Below, in pieces: positions 1 to 5,725 of a stretch of 5,725 nucleotides of DNA. The translations under genes were made by a program, and so were the position numbers. The stretch is taken from assembly GCA_011049745.1 (NCBI GenBank), contig DRHE01000388.1:1-5725 (forward strand), written 5' to 3'. Origin of the DNA: Spirochaetales bacterium. Lineage in GTDB: Bacteria > Spirochaetota > Spirochaetia > SZUA-6 > DRHE01. The notes under the pieces were generated by a model. It worked only from the letters and a program-made list of their open reading frames with translations. It made no database searches and had not been told where the DNA came from. Within the stretch, counting starts at the first letter, position 1. Every line of letters begins with the position of its first letter.

Positions 1-252
1 TAATATTTCCTCGTTTTTGCGGGGTATATCCTTTTGGTACTTTTTGAGCAATTATATGAATCCAAACATTTCTGCTCCATTGGGCTTTACAATACTTGGT
101 ATTGAAAGAGTGAACAAGAATTCCTGATTAAAAGATTGGCTTCATGGTTCCCCTGCATTACACTTGAAAAGAAAGCAGGAAATTCTTACAGGTAATAATC
201 AATACTCAGATAAAATAGCTGCGTAATAGAGCGACTTGACTACTGGATGTAA
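1..252. other. AT-rich stretch with no supported gene
   Basis: All six frames were considered. Short open stretches exist (for example plus-strand 2-127 and plus-strand about 107-196), but none has a start with a ribosome binding site or resembles a family I know. An in-frame V-I-E-R-L-D at 223-240, upstream of the BrnA-like relic and in the same frame, may be a remnant of that gene's lost N-terminal part. No RNA gene, array or mobile-element end was recognised. Confidence 0.5.
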
Positions 253-371
253 TTTTTCACCCCCACGGGGGTTCTCCCTATATGGTTCAAATCAACTGGG
301 AAAAGTTATCAAACAAGAATTAATGCCATTCTGAGATCATTTTACGAAGATCATAAAAAAACGTATCCTAA
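253..371 (+). pseudogene. Relic resembling the C-terminal domain of a BrnA-type antitoxin
   Basis: A plus-strand frame beginning after a TAA at 250-252 encodes, from 283, W-F-K-S-T-G-K-S-Y-Q-T-R-I-N-A-I-L-R, then S-F-Y-E-D-H-K-K. This closely matches the ribbon-helix-helix C-terminus of BrnA antitoxins (W-F-K-x-x-G-x-G-Y-Q-T-R-I-N-A-x-L-R). BrnA normally neutralises the BrnT ribonuclease and represses its own promoter. No ATG, GTG or TTG start is available in frame between the stop and the motif, the N-terminal half is absent, and no brnT is recognisable upstream. After H-K-K the frame runs on without the expected stop. The break falls at a run of seven A (355-361): one more A would give N-V-S and then TAA at 369-371. 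It lies convergent to the cyclase gene. I read it as a dead fragment. Confidence 0.6.
259..272. repeat. Short GC-rich inverted repeat
   Basis: ACCCCC-AC-GGGGGT, two 6-base arms with a 2-base centre, in otherwise AT-rich sequence just after the stop that closes the BrnA-like frame. As RNA it could fold with a 5-pair stem and a CACG loop. Neither strand has a T-run following it (plus continues TCTCCC, minus GAAAAATTAC), so it does not look like an ordinary intrinsic terminator. Confidence 0.45.
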
Positions 372-523
372 TATTCGTGGCCGCTCAACCCCGCCCGGGC
401 GACTTCGCAAAAGAACGCAAGAGTATACAAGTTTCGTGATTTTTATTAGTTATATACGACCGTGCCCTGTTTTAGTTCTCTACTTCTCCTGCAGACTAAA
501 TTCTGCGTCCAGTGCACACGGAG
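372..523. other. Intergenic stretch downstream of the cyclase gene, no gene seen
   Basis: Lies between the BrnA-like relic and the convergent cyclase stop. It contains a 10-base palindrome, CGCCCGGGCG (392-401), and a weak 5-pair inverted repeat, GCAGA-6-TCTGC (491-506), about 18 bases past the cyclase stop. Neither is followed by a T-run on the minus strand, so no intrinsic terminator can be called. Confidence 0.45.
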
Positions 524-1144
524 CTAGTCATCCCTGTCAATTTCTACAACGACTCTTGCAGGGACCGCGTCGATTCTTTCGATTTTCAAGGGGAAACAGT
601 ATACCTTGAACTCTTTTCCGTGGATTGCAGAGAGGTTGGCAAGGTTCTCTATGACGAAGATGTCATTCTCGATCAGCAATCGGTCATATTCTCCATGGCT
701 GCGGCCTCGTCCCAACCCGAGCGCATCAATTCCAACAGCATTGACTTTTTTTGAAATCAGCCACTGCACAATGTCTTGGGCGATCTCGGGATGCTGATAA
801 TATTTCTCTGTATCAACAAACCTGTCCCAGTTTGTCCTGAAGAATACGAAGTCTCCGTTTTGTACTTCGATCTGATTTTCAACATCAGCCAACAGGATTT
901 CACCTCCCGAAACCCTGGTTGCATCAATCAGCTTGCCGGGGCCGATCATCTGTTCCGGATGGATAAGCTTTTCTGCATATACGAGATCTACATGCGTTGC
1001 CGTGTGTGCTGAAAAGGACAGTATAACGGATTCGTATTCTCCCTCATATTCATGGCAGAACTTGCGTGAGACAATCTCTACGGGAGGGGTCCCCAATCGA
1101 AACACAGAGCCTTTCCTGATCGGCATTGAAACATCGATGAGCAT
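524..1144 (-). CDS. Cyclase / kynurenine-formamidase-family metal-dependent hydrolase, variant active site
   Basis: Cytoplasmic protein of 206 residues, the usual family length, starting M-L-I-D-V-S-M-P-I as members typically do. Relatives hydrolyse N-formylkynurenine, isatin and other amides or lactones using bound metal. Family signs: H-T-A-T-H-V-D (47-53, matching HxGTHxD), G-D-F-V-F-F-R-T-N-W (97-106), V-G-I-D-A-L-G (137-143), V-I-E-N-L-A-N-L (164-171) and F-P-L-K-I-E-R-I-D-A-V-P-A-R (184-197). Two usual histidines appear missing. The HxGTHxDxPxH motif ends with Ala57 where KynB has its proposed general base, and Asp154 stands 12 residues before Glu166 where KynB has a metal-ligand His. 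H62 and H150 lie near these sites and might compensate. Start: ATG at 1144, with AAGGA at 1156-1160 about 11 bases upstream. It follows the transporter genes on the same strand and may process the imported compound (inference). Substrate unknown. Confidence 0.85.
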   Translation of the reverse strand: MLIDVSMPIRKGSVFRLGTPPVEIVSRKFCHEYEGEYESVILSFSAHTATHVDLVYAEKLIHPEQMIGPGKLIDATRVSGGEILLADVENQIEVQNGDFVFFRTNWDRFVDTEKYYQHPEIAQDIVQWLISKKVNAVGIDALGLGRGRSHGEYDRLLIENDIFVIENLANLSAIHGKEFKVYCFPLKIERIDAVPARVVVEIDRDD

Positions 1145-1194
1145 TTCCTTAAGTATCCTTGCGAGGTTATGTTACTGTCTCAAATATATCACAA

Positions 1195-1203
1195 ATTATA
1201 CCA
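1195..1203 (-). promoter_or_regulatory. Candidate extended -10 promoter for the cyclase-family gene
   Basis: In the 112-base gap between the DppC stop and the cyclase ATG, the minus strand reads TGG-TATAAT (1203 to 1195), a perfect -10 hexamer with the TGn extension. No good -35 hexamer lies 16-18 bases upstream, which extended -10 promoters can tolerate. Transcription would start near 1188, leaving a leader of about 45 bases. The gap shows no clear terminator hairpin, so read-through from the transporter operon is also possible. Confidence 0.5.
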
Positions 1204-1256
1204 AAGGAGAAAGATAGTGAGTCTCTAAACCTAAATTATTTGATACGGTGGATTTT

Positions 1257-2078
1257 CTAGCGGTAGATCTTGGGATTGAAGCGCTCAGAGAGGCTGTCCC
1301 CGATAATATTGAAGCTGAAGACAGTAAGAGCTATTGCCAGTCCGGGGTAGAGGGCCATCCACGGCGCCTGTACCAGGTAGTTGCGCGCATCTTTCAGCAT
1401 CAGACCCCAGCTTGCAGTGGGCGGCTGGGTACCGAGACCCAGATAGGAGAGGGAAGCCTCAATAACCACGGACAGGGCGAAGGTAATGGAACATTGGACA
1501 ATTACCTTTCCCATGAGGTTGGGAAGGATGTGCCAGAAGATAATTTTCAGGGTGGAGCTGCCTAATGACCTGGAGGCTTCGATATAGCCTTCAGTTTTAA
1601 TGGCTAAAGTCTCTGCCCTTACCAGGCGGGCGAAGACAGGTGAAAAGATCACACCGATAGCCAGCATAACCTGGACCAGGCCGTAGCCCAGGAAGGATAC
1701 CACGGTTATAGCCAGTAAAACCGTGGGAAAAGAGAGCAGGCTGTCCATAAAGAGCATAAGCCCATTGTCCACCAGGCCGCCGGAAAGAGCGGCGGTAAGA
1801 CCGACTAAGGTGCCTAAGGTTACGGCAATGGAAACCGAGATCAGACCCACCAGCAGGGCCGAGCGCGAACCATAAATAATACGGCTTAAAATGTCACGCC
1901 CGAAATTATCCGTGCCCAGAAGATGTCTGAGGCCGGAGCCCAGAAAGCGGTTGTCCAGGTCCTGGGAGGTGGGATTAAAAGGGGCTATAATTGGAGCCGC
2001 CAGAGCGGCGGCTCCTAAAATAATCAAAAAAATGATGGCCAGGTAATACAACCTGGTGGTTGACCGGTACTGAACCAT
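1257..2078 (-). CDS. dppC: DppC-type ABC transporter permease
   Basis: Inner-membrane subunit of the importer, expected to dimerise with the DppB-type permease. The 273 residues begin with a hydrophobic helix (about 11-31), then the family stretch G-T-D-N-F-G-R-D-I-L-S-R-I-I-Y-G-S-R (55-72). Further membrane segments lie near 74-97, 118-150, 194-214 and 245-265. The cytoplasmic EAA loop that docks on the ATPases is at 167-186: E-A-S, Gly173, then I-L-P (184-186). The end (F-N-I-I-G-D-S-L-S-E-R-F-N-P-K) is the usual DppC type. The ATG follows the TAA of the binding-protein gene with no intervening base, and no good Shine-Dalgarno precedes it, so translation probably depends on ribosomes finishing the upstream gene. 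Its place at the end of the operon, away from dppB, is unusual. Confidence 0.94.
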   Translation of the reverse strand: MVQYRSTTRLYYLAIIFLIILGAAALAAPIIAPFNPTSQDLDNRFLGSGLRHLLGTDNFGRDILSRIIYGSRSALLVGLISVSIAVTLGTLVGLTAALSGGLVDNGLMLFMDSLLSFPTVLLAITVVSFLGYGLVQVMLAIGVIFSPVFARLVRAETLAIKTEGYIEASRSLGSSTLKIIFWHILPNLMGKVIVQCSITFALSVVIEASLSYLGLGTQPPTASWGLMLKDARNYLVQAPWMALYPGLAIALTVFSFNIIGDSLSERFNPKIYR

Positions 2079-3596
2079 TTATTTAAGGTCAGTCCAGCGG
2101 AAGTCAAAGGTATCCAGCATGGGGGTCATGCGGAAGTCTGTTACATTTTTCCGCAAACCCACGCGGCGGTAGGAAGAGCCCAGGAAGACAAAGGGCGCTT
2201 CCTTAGCCATAATCTCCAGGACCTGGTCGTAGAGTGCCTTCCTGTTCTCAAAACCGGCGGTGATCTTTGCCTTGTTGACCAGGGCTAAGGCTTCGGGATT
2301 TTCCCAGCGTACGTAGCGTCCTTCCTTGCTGCCGTACCTGGCTAAGGTTCCATCCGGATCGAGCCTGCCTGTATGGCCGATTACAGTCAGGTCATACCTG
2401 GCCTCGCGGTATACATCGCTGATCCAGGTTGACCAGTCCACGAGTTTGATCTTCACATTCAGGCCTACCTTGGAAAGCATTTCCTGATACATTTCACCGG
2501 CTTTAACATGGGGCGGATAGTTCTGTGGAAGGAACATCTCCAGTACCGTATCTGAACCCACGCCCGCTTCAGCTAAAAGAGCCTTTGCTTTTTCCGGGTT
2601 GTAGGGGTAGAGGTCGGTAAAATCTTTATAGTAGGCATTGGAGTAATCAAGGAAGGTACCGATTACTTTACCGCCGCCGTAGGCAATATCCAGGATTTTC
2701 TGTTTATCAATGGCCATATTGATCGCCTGTCGAACGCGCAAGTCTTTAAGCACCGGGTTGTCGCAGTTCATGGGCATGACCATGATCAGCGAGGTTAATG
2801 ATTTTTCAATTCTAACATCCGGCCTGCCGCCCAGCAGGGGCACATCCTCTTCATCGATGATATAACTTATGTCGATCTGTCCGGAGATAAGTCCCTGCAC
2901 CTGTATTGAGCGCTCAGGGATGATATGGAGTACTACCTGGTCGAGTTTGGGCAGTCCCTTCATCCAGTAGTCGGGGTTCTTGTCCAGCACGATCCTGGAG
3001 TCCCTGACCCATTCACTCAATTTATAGGGACCTGTGCCTACAGGCTGCGCGGTAAAATCATGGCCGGAATCGATAAGGCTTTTGGGCAGAATGGCTCCCC
3101 AGCCTGAAGCTAAACTTGCCAGCAGGGGCACAGCCGGCTCAGATAGCTTGAGCACCACGGTTAGATCATCCGGGGTTTCAATGCTTTTGATAGCCGCAAA
3201 TTCATTAGCCTTGGGAGAGGCTATCTCTTTCTTCCGGATCCGTTCGAATGTAGCTTTTACATCCTGCGATGTGAGCATGTCGCCATTGTGAAAGACAACC
3301 CCTTCACGCAAGGAAAATGTCCAGGTCAGGGTATCGGCTGAGATCTCCCATTTCTCTGCTAAAGCGGGAACGATCTTTCCGTCCTGGTCAGGTTCCACCA
3401 GGGTATCGTAGACACTCTTCAGGGTCTGAAAGGTCAGTGTGCCTGATGTCTTGTGGGGATCCAGGGTATCCGGGTTTCCGGATAAAGCGAAGTTCAGCAC
3501 TTTTGCTTCCTTTTGGCCCGCTGCACCCAGGCTCGCCACCAACAGAGTTGAGAGCAACAGGGCCGCTGCCACGGTAAAAACTGATGTTTTTTTCAT
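2079..3596 (-). CDS. dppA: Family-5 extracellular solute-binding protein (peptide/nickel type), DppA-like
   Basis: Captures the substrate outside the cytoplasmic membrane and delivers it to the DppB/DppC channel. The frame stays open upstream to 3800, but I place the start at 3596. There ATG follows a perfect AGGAGG (3602-3607) by 5 bases and begins a classic signal peptide: M-K-K, a hydrophobic core to about residue 24, then A-A-G-Q-K-E. That gives 505 residues, usual for the family. Family signs: N-P-D-T-L-D-P-H (41-48), L-R-E-G-V-V-F-H-N-G-D (96-106), V-G-T-G-P-Y (186-191), L-R-V-R-Q-A-I-N-M-A-I-D (286-297) and R-L-D-P-D-G-T-L near 411-418. There is no cysteine at the signal-peptide end, so it should be a free periplasmic or secreted protein rather than a lipoprotein. 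Ligand class cannot be read from the sequence: family members bind peptides, nickel chelates, glutathione or oligosaccharides. The stop TAA abuts the next gene's ATG. Confidence 0.93.
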   Translation of the reverse strand: MKKTSVFTVAAALLLSTLLVASLGAAGQKEAKVLNFALSGNPDTLDPHKTSGTLTFQTLKSVYDTLVEPDQDGKIVPALAEKWEISADTLTWTFSLREGVVFHNGDMLTSQDVKATFERIRKKEIASPKANEFAAIKSIETPDDLTVVLKLSEPAVPLLASLASGWGAILPKSLIDSGHDFTAQPVGTGPYKLSEWVRDSRIVLDKNPDYWMKGLPKLDQVVLHIIPERSIQVQGLISGQIDISYIIDEEDVPLLGGRPDVRIEKSLTSLIMVMPMNCDNPVLKDLRVRQAINMAIDKQKILDIAYGGGKVIGTFLDYSNAYYKDFTDLYPYNPEKAKALLAEAGVGSDTVLEMFLPQNYPPHVKAGEMYQEMLSKVGLNVKIKLVDWSTWISDVYREARYDLTVIGHTGRLDPDGTLARYGSKEGRYVRWENPEALALVNKAKITAGFENRKALYDQVLEIMAKEAPFVFLGSSYRRVGLRKNVTDFRMTPMLDTFDFRWTDLK

Positions 3597-3601
3597 TCTT
3601 T

Positions 3602-3607
3602 CCTCCT
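3602..3607 (-). promoter_or_regulatory. Strong Shine-Dalgarno site of the binding-protein gene
   Basis: AGGAGG on the minus strand, 5 bases before ATG at 3596, within the 31-base gap after the DppF stop. It is the best ribosome binding site in the window and decides the start of the binding protein. It would suit the higher expression usually needed for a binding protein relative to its membrane partners (inference). Confidence 0.85.
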
Positions 3608-3627
3608 TTTTAATTATAAAAATAGGG

Positions 3628-4614
3628 TCATAAGACGCCTGTATTGATTTTAAAACAAGCCGTAAGGTGACCTTTTCCCGAATCGGAAAGCTCAAGGGCA
3701 CTCTCTGTGCACTGAGAATCGCCTTCAGGGCATTGACTGAAGTAGGGACAGCCCCCTGCCGGGACCCGGCTGATATTAACAGGGCCGCGGCTTTTTCCAT
3801 CTTCTATATCCTGATCAGGCAGCAACCGTTCCCCCTTCAGACCGGGAACCGAAGAGAAGAGCTTGAGGGTGTAGGGATGGAGCGGGCGGCTCATAAGCTC
3901 TTCAGTCGCGGCCTGCTCCACAATCCTGCCCTGGTACATTACGGCGATAGTATCGCTCAAGTAGGCTACCAGGTTCAGGTCGTGGGAGATAAAAAGATAG
4001 GTCAGGGAAAGCTCTTCCTTGAGGTCGAGGAGCAGGTTGATAATCTGGGCCTGGATTGATACATCGAGGTTGGATACCGGTTCATCCAATACCAGGAACT
4101 CCGGTTCCATTGAGAGGGCCCTGGCAATTACAATACGCTGTTTCTGGCCACCTGAAAACTCATGTGGATACCGGGAGCGATGAGCAGGTGAAATGCCCAC
4201 CAGCTTTAGAAGTTCGATTATACGTTCTTCTCTCCTGTCTGCTGCCATCCCGTTGTTGATCAAGCCTTCGGCTATACTCCGGTCTATTCTCATTTTCGGG
4301 TCCAGGGCGCTGTTGGGGTCCTGGAATACAATCTGCATTCTGCGACGGAAGTTTCTAAGCTCCCTTGCTCGGAGCTCACCCAACCGGACGGAGTCAAAAC
4401 TGATACTTCCGGCTGTAGGCGGGTCCAGATAGAGGAGCGCCCGGGAAAGGGTGGTTTTGCCGCAGCCTGACTCGCCCACTAATCCGAAGATGCTCTTTTT
4501 TGCTATGGTAAAACTGACACCATCCACAGCTCTTACCTTGCGTTTTTTTCCGGTGAAAAGTCCGCGGCCCGGGAAGTGCTTCTGTAGATCTATTATTTCA
4601 ATTAATCCGGCCAT
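3628..4614 (-). CDS. dppF: DppF-type peptide ABC transporter ATP-binding protein
   Basis: Second ATPase of the importer, expected to pair with DppD at the inner face of the membrane. It has 328 residues, a normal length. Motifs: Walker A G-E-S-G-C-G-K-T-T (47-55), Q-loop Q98 in V-F-Q-D-P, signature F-S-G-G-Q-K-Q-R (153-160), Walker B F-L-V-L-D-E-P (173-179), D-loop S-N-L-D (181-184) and H-loop H211. The phrase F-Q-D-P-N-S-A-L-D-P is characteristic of DppF/OppF. The C-terminal region has P-L-H-P-Y-T (244-249) and cysteines C289, C295, C302 and C320 (C-x5-C-x6-C-x17-C), so this subunit too may hold an iron-sulfur cluster. The ATG lies inside the end of dppD; a modest TAGGA site precedes it by about 5 bases. 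The binding-protein gene starts 31 bases after its stop, with no terminator visible between them. Confidence 0.95.
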   Translation of the reverse strand: MAGLIEIIDLQKHFPGRGLFTGKKRKVRAVDGVSFTIAKKSIFGLVGESGCGKTTLSRALLYLDPPTAGSISFDSVRLGELRARELRNFRRRMQIVFQDPNSALDPKMRIDRSIAEGLINNGMAADRREERIIELLKLVGISPAHRSRYPHEFSGGQKQRIVIARALSMEPEFLVLDEPVSNLDVSIQAQIINLLLDLKEELSLTYLFISHDLNLVAYLSDTIAVMYQGRIVEQAATEELMSRPLHPYTLKLFSSVPGLKGERLLPDQDIEDGKSRGPVNISRVPAGGCPYFSQCPEGDSQCTESALELSDSGKGHLTACFKINTGVL

Positions 4615-5621
4615 TTTTTTCCTATAAGATGGCAGGCAGCCGTATGATGAGCGCCTCCCTGTCCATTGTTACGGCTGCGGGGAATTTCCGTACGGCAGAT
4701 ATCCTCTGCTATTGGGCAGCGGGGATGGAAAGCGCAGCCTGAAGGGATATGTTCAGCATCGGGCACGGAGCCGGGAATGGCGCGCAAGCGGCTTCCCCCT
4801 TTTCCCGCTTCCGGTATGGATAGGAAGAGAAGCCTGGTGTAAGGGTGCAGTGGCTTGGAAAATACATCCTCCCTGCTGCCGGATTCCACTATCTTGCCGG
4901 CATAAATAACGGAGATCCTGTCGGAAATATTATAGACTACACCAAGGTCATGGGAGATAAAGAGAACGCTCATGGAGAGCTGGTTTTTCAATTTAAGTAT
5001 CAGTTTAAGAATTTGGAGCTGCAGAGTTACATCGAGGGCGGTAGTGGGCTCATCCGCTATCAGGAGTAAGGGATTACAGGAGATAGCCATGGCAATCATA
5101 ACCCGCTGTTTCATACCGCCTGAAAGCTCATGGGCATAGCTCTTCAATATTCGCTTGCTTCTTTCCAGGCCCACAACCTCTAAAAGATCCAATGCCCGCT
5201 CTCCAGCCTTAATTTTATCCATTCCTAAATGCAGAATAACCATTTCGGTGATCTGTTCGCCCACTTTAAGGGCCGGGTTGAGATATTTTGCGGGTTCCTG
5301 AAAGATCATGGCAATCTCTCTGCCCCTGACCTTCCTTCTCTCCGCTTCAGAGAGCTTAAGCAGGTCCCGGCCCTTGAAGAGCAGTTGGCCGTGGTTTATT
5401 TTGCCCGGCGGCATGGGCAGCAGCCCGATAACACAGGTGGAGGTAATGGTTTTTCCCGACCCTGATTCACCGACTAAAGAGTGTACCTCTCCCCGGCCAA
5501 GGGTAAGGTCAATACCGCGCAGGGCATGGGCGGTTTCTATCTGCAAATCGCCCCGAGATTGTTCGAAGGTTACATCCAGATCATTAATCTGCAGCAGGGT
5601 TTCGCTCTTTGCCGGCGCCAT
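4602..5621 (-). CDS. dppD: DppD-type peptide ABC transporter ATP-binding protein
   Basis: Cytoplasmic ATPase that energises a dipeptide/oligopeptide importer together with DppF. The 339-residue length is normal. Visible motifs: Walker A G-E-S-G-S-G-K-T (51-58), Q-loop Q108 in F-Q-E-P, ABC signature L-S-G-G-M-K-Q-R (166-173), Walker B L-L-L-I-A-D-E-P (185-192), D-loop T-A-L-D (194-197) and H-loop H224. After the nucleotide-binding domain comes the oligopeptide-transporter C-terminal region, P-L-H-P-Y-T (258-263), then four cysteines: C296, C302, C309 and C330 (C-x5-C-x6-C-x20-C). This spacing fits the iron-sulfur-binding tail reported for a DppD protein of Thermoanaerobacter. The start ATG abuts the stop of the upstream permease; AAGGA at 5630-5634 lies 8 bases before it. 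The 3' end overlaps the next ATPase gene by 13 bases, typical of coupled dppD-dppF pairs. Confidence 0.95.
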   Translation of the reverse strand: MAPAKSETLLQINDLDVTFEQSRGDLQIETAHALRGIDLTLGRGEVHSLVGESGSGKTITSTCVIGLLPMPPGKINHGQLLFKGRDLLKLSEAERRKVRGREIAMIFQEPAKYLNPALKVGEQITEMVILHLGMDKIKAGERALDLLEVVGLERSKRILKSYAHELSGGMKQRVMIAMAISCNPLLLIADEPTTALDVTLQLQILKLILKLKNQLSMSVLFISHDLGVVYNISDRISVIYAGKIVESGSREDVFSKPLHPYTRLLFLSIPEAGKGGSRLRAIPGSVPDAEHIPSGCAFHPRCPIAEDICRTEIPRSRNNGQGGAHHTAACHLIGKKWPD

Positions 5622-5725
5622 CTAGCTGATCCTTATCCTGGGATTGAGCAGGCTGTAAAGAAGATCCACACTAAAATTGATCAGGGAGAAGATCAAGGCC
5701 ACAAAAACCACTCCTCCCTGGATCA
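5622..5725 (-). CDS. dppB: DppB-type ABC transporter permease, C-terminal end only (5' part beyond the window)
   Basis: Only the last 33 codons and a TAG stop are present; the gene runs off the right edge. The visible peptide has one hydrophobic segment (about V-V-F-V-A-L-I-F-S-L-I) followed by N-F-S-V-D-L-L-Y and a charged end, L-L-N-P-R-I-R-I-S. A final membrane helix followed by V-D-L-L-Y-x-x-L-(D/N)-P-R-I-R is typical of the DppB/OppB/NikB permease family, and differs from the DppC ending. DppB is one of two inner-membrane subunits that form the translocation path of peptide/nickel-family importers. Its stop codon directly abuts the ATG of the downstream DppD-type ATPase, so the two are surely co-transcribed. 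The end of the coding region also carries that gene's ribosome binding site. Substrate cannot be judged from this fragment. Confidence 0.85.
   Translation of the reverse strand, partial: IQGGVVFVALIFSLINFSVDLLYSLLNPRIRIS

Noticed and set aside
2..127. Plus-strand frame open from the left edge, about 41 codons
   Set aside because: Too short and unrecognised; a stop-free run of this length is expected by chance, although the tail of a gene lying to the left cannot be excluded.
392..401. CGCCCGGGCG palindrome as an operator
   Set aside because: A single short GC palindrome with no promoter elements or second copy nearby; likely chance.
491..506. GCAGA-CTAAAT-TCTGC hairpin as a terminator for the cyclase gene
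   Set aside because: The stem is only five pairs and no T-run follows it on the minus strand.
512..754. Plus-strand open frame opposite the cyclase gene
   Set aside because: It is antisense to a well-supported family protein, shows no family resemblance and has no clear ribosome binding site.
1201..1230. Plus-strand AAAGGAGAAAGATAGTG as a ribosome binding site with a GTG start
   Set aside because: The frame closes after two further codons (AGT, CTC, then TAA). The same bases are better explained as the spacer upstream of the minus-strand -10 element.
1248..1565. Plus-strand open frame opposite the DppC gene
   Set aside because: Mirror of the conserved permease coding sequence, with no recognisable domain.
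3597..3800. A 68-residue N-terminal extension of the binding protein, from an upstream ATG at 3800
   Set aside because: It overlaps the end of the DppF gene in another frame. The internal ATG at 3596 has a perfect AGGAGG and begins a standard signal peptide.
3667..4059. 130-codon plus-strand open frame opposite the DppF gene
   Set aside because: The longest antisense frame in the window, but it lies wholly within a clear ATPase gene and resembles nothing known.

Overview
The window holds most of one peptide-type ABC import operon on the minus strand, followed by a small metal-dependent hydrolase gene and an AT-richer tail with no intact gene. Read in the direction of transcription (right to left), the order is: C-terminal end of a DppB-type permease (cut by the window edge), DppD-type ATPase, DppF-type ATPase, family-5 solute-binding protein, DppC-type permease, then after a 112-base gap a cyclase/kynurenine-formamidase-family protein. 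Positions 1-523 carry only a decayed fragment, on the plus strand, that resembles the C-terminal domain of a BrnA antitoxin.

Organism: a bacterium of moderate GC with strong Shine-Dalgarno sites. The binding protein has a plain signal peptide without a lipobox cysteine, and its mature end begins near A-A-G-Q-K-E. That style is familiar from spirochaete binding proteins and would be unusual for a Gram-positive, where these proteins are normally lipoproteins. The spirochaete placement is a weak inference.

How the genes work together: the secreted binding protein captures an oligopeptide-like ligand, DppB and DppC form the membrane channel, and DppD and DppF power import. The five genes are tightly packed: TAG/ATG and TAA/ATG abutting junctions, one 13-base overlap and one 31-base gap. 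This indicates a single transcript whose promoter lies outside the window. The order B-D-F-A-C is unusual because the two permease genes are separated by the ATPases and the binding protein. The cyclase-family gene may act on the imported compound, but it has its own candidate extended -10 promoter and may be a separate unit.

Most notable for follow-up: the cyclase-family protein keeps the first metal-binding motif but appears to lack the usual catalytic His and one metal-ligand His; the permease genes are split; and there is an antitoxin relic. I see no wholly new system here. Gene symbols are by family resemblance, and the actual substrate is unknown.
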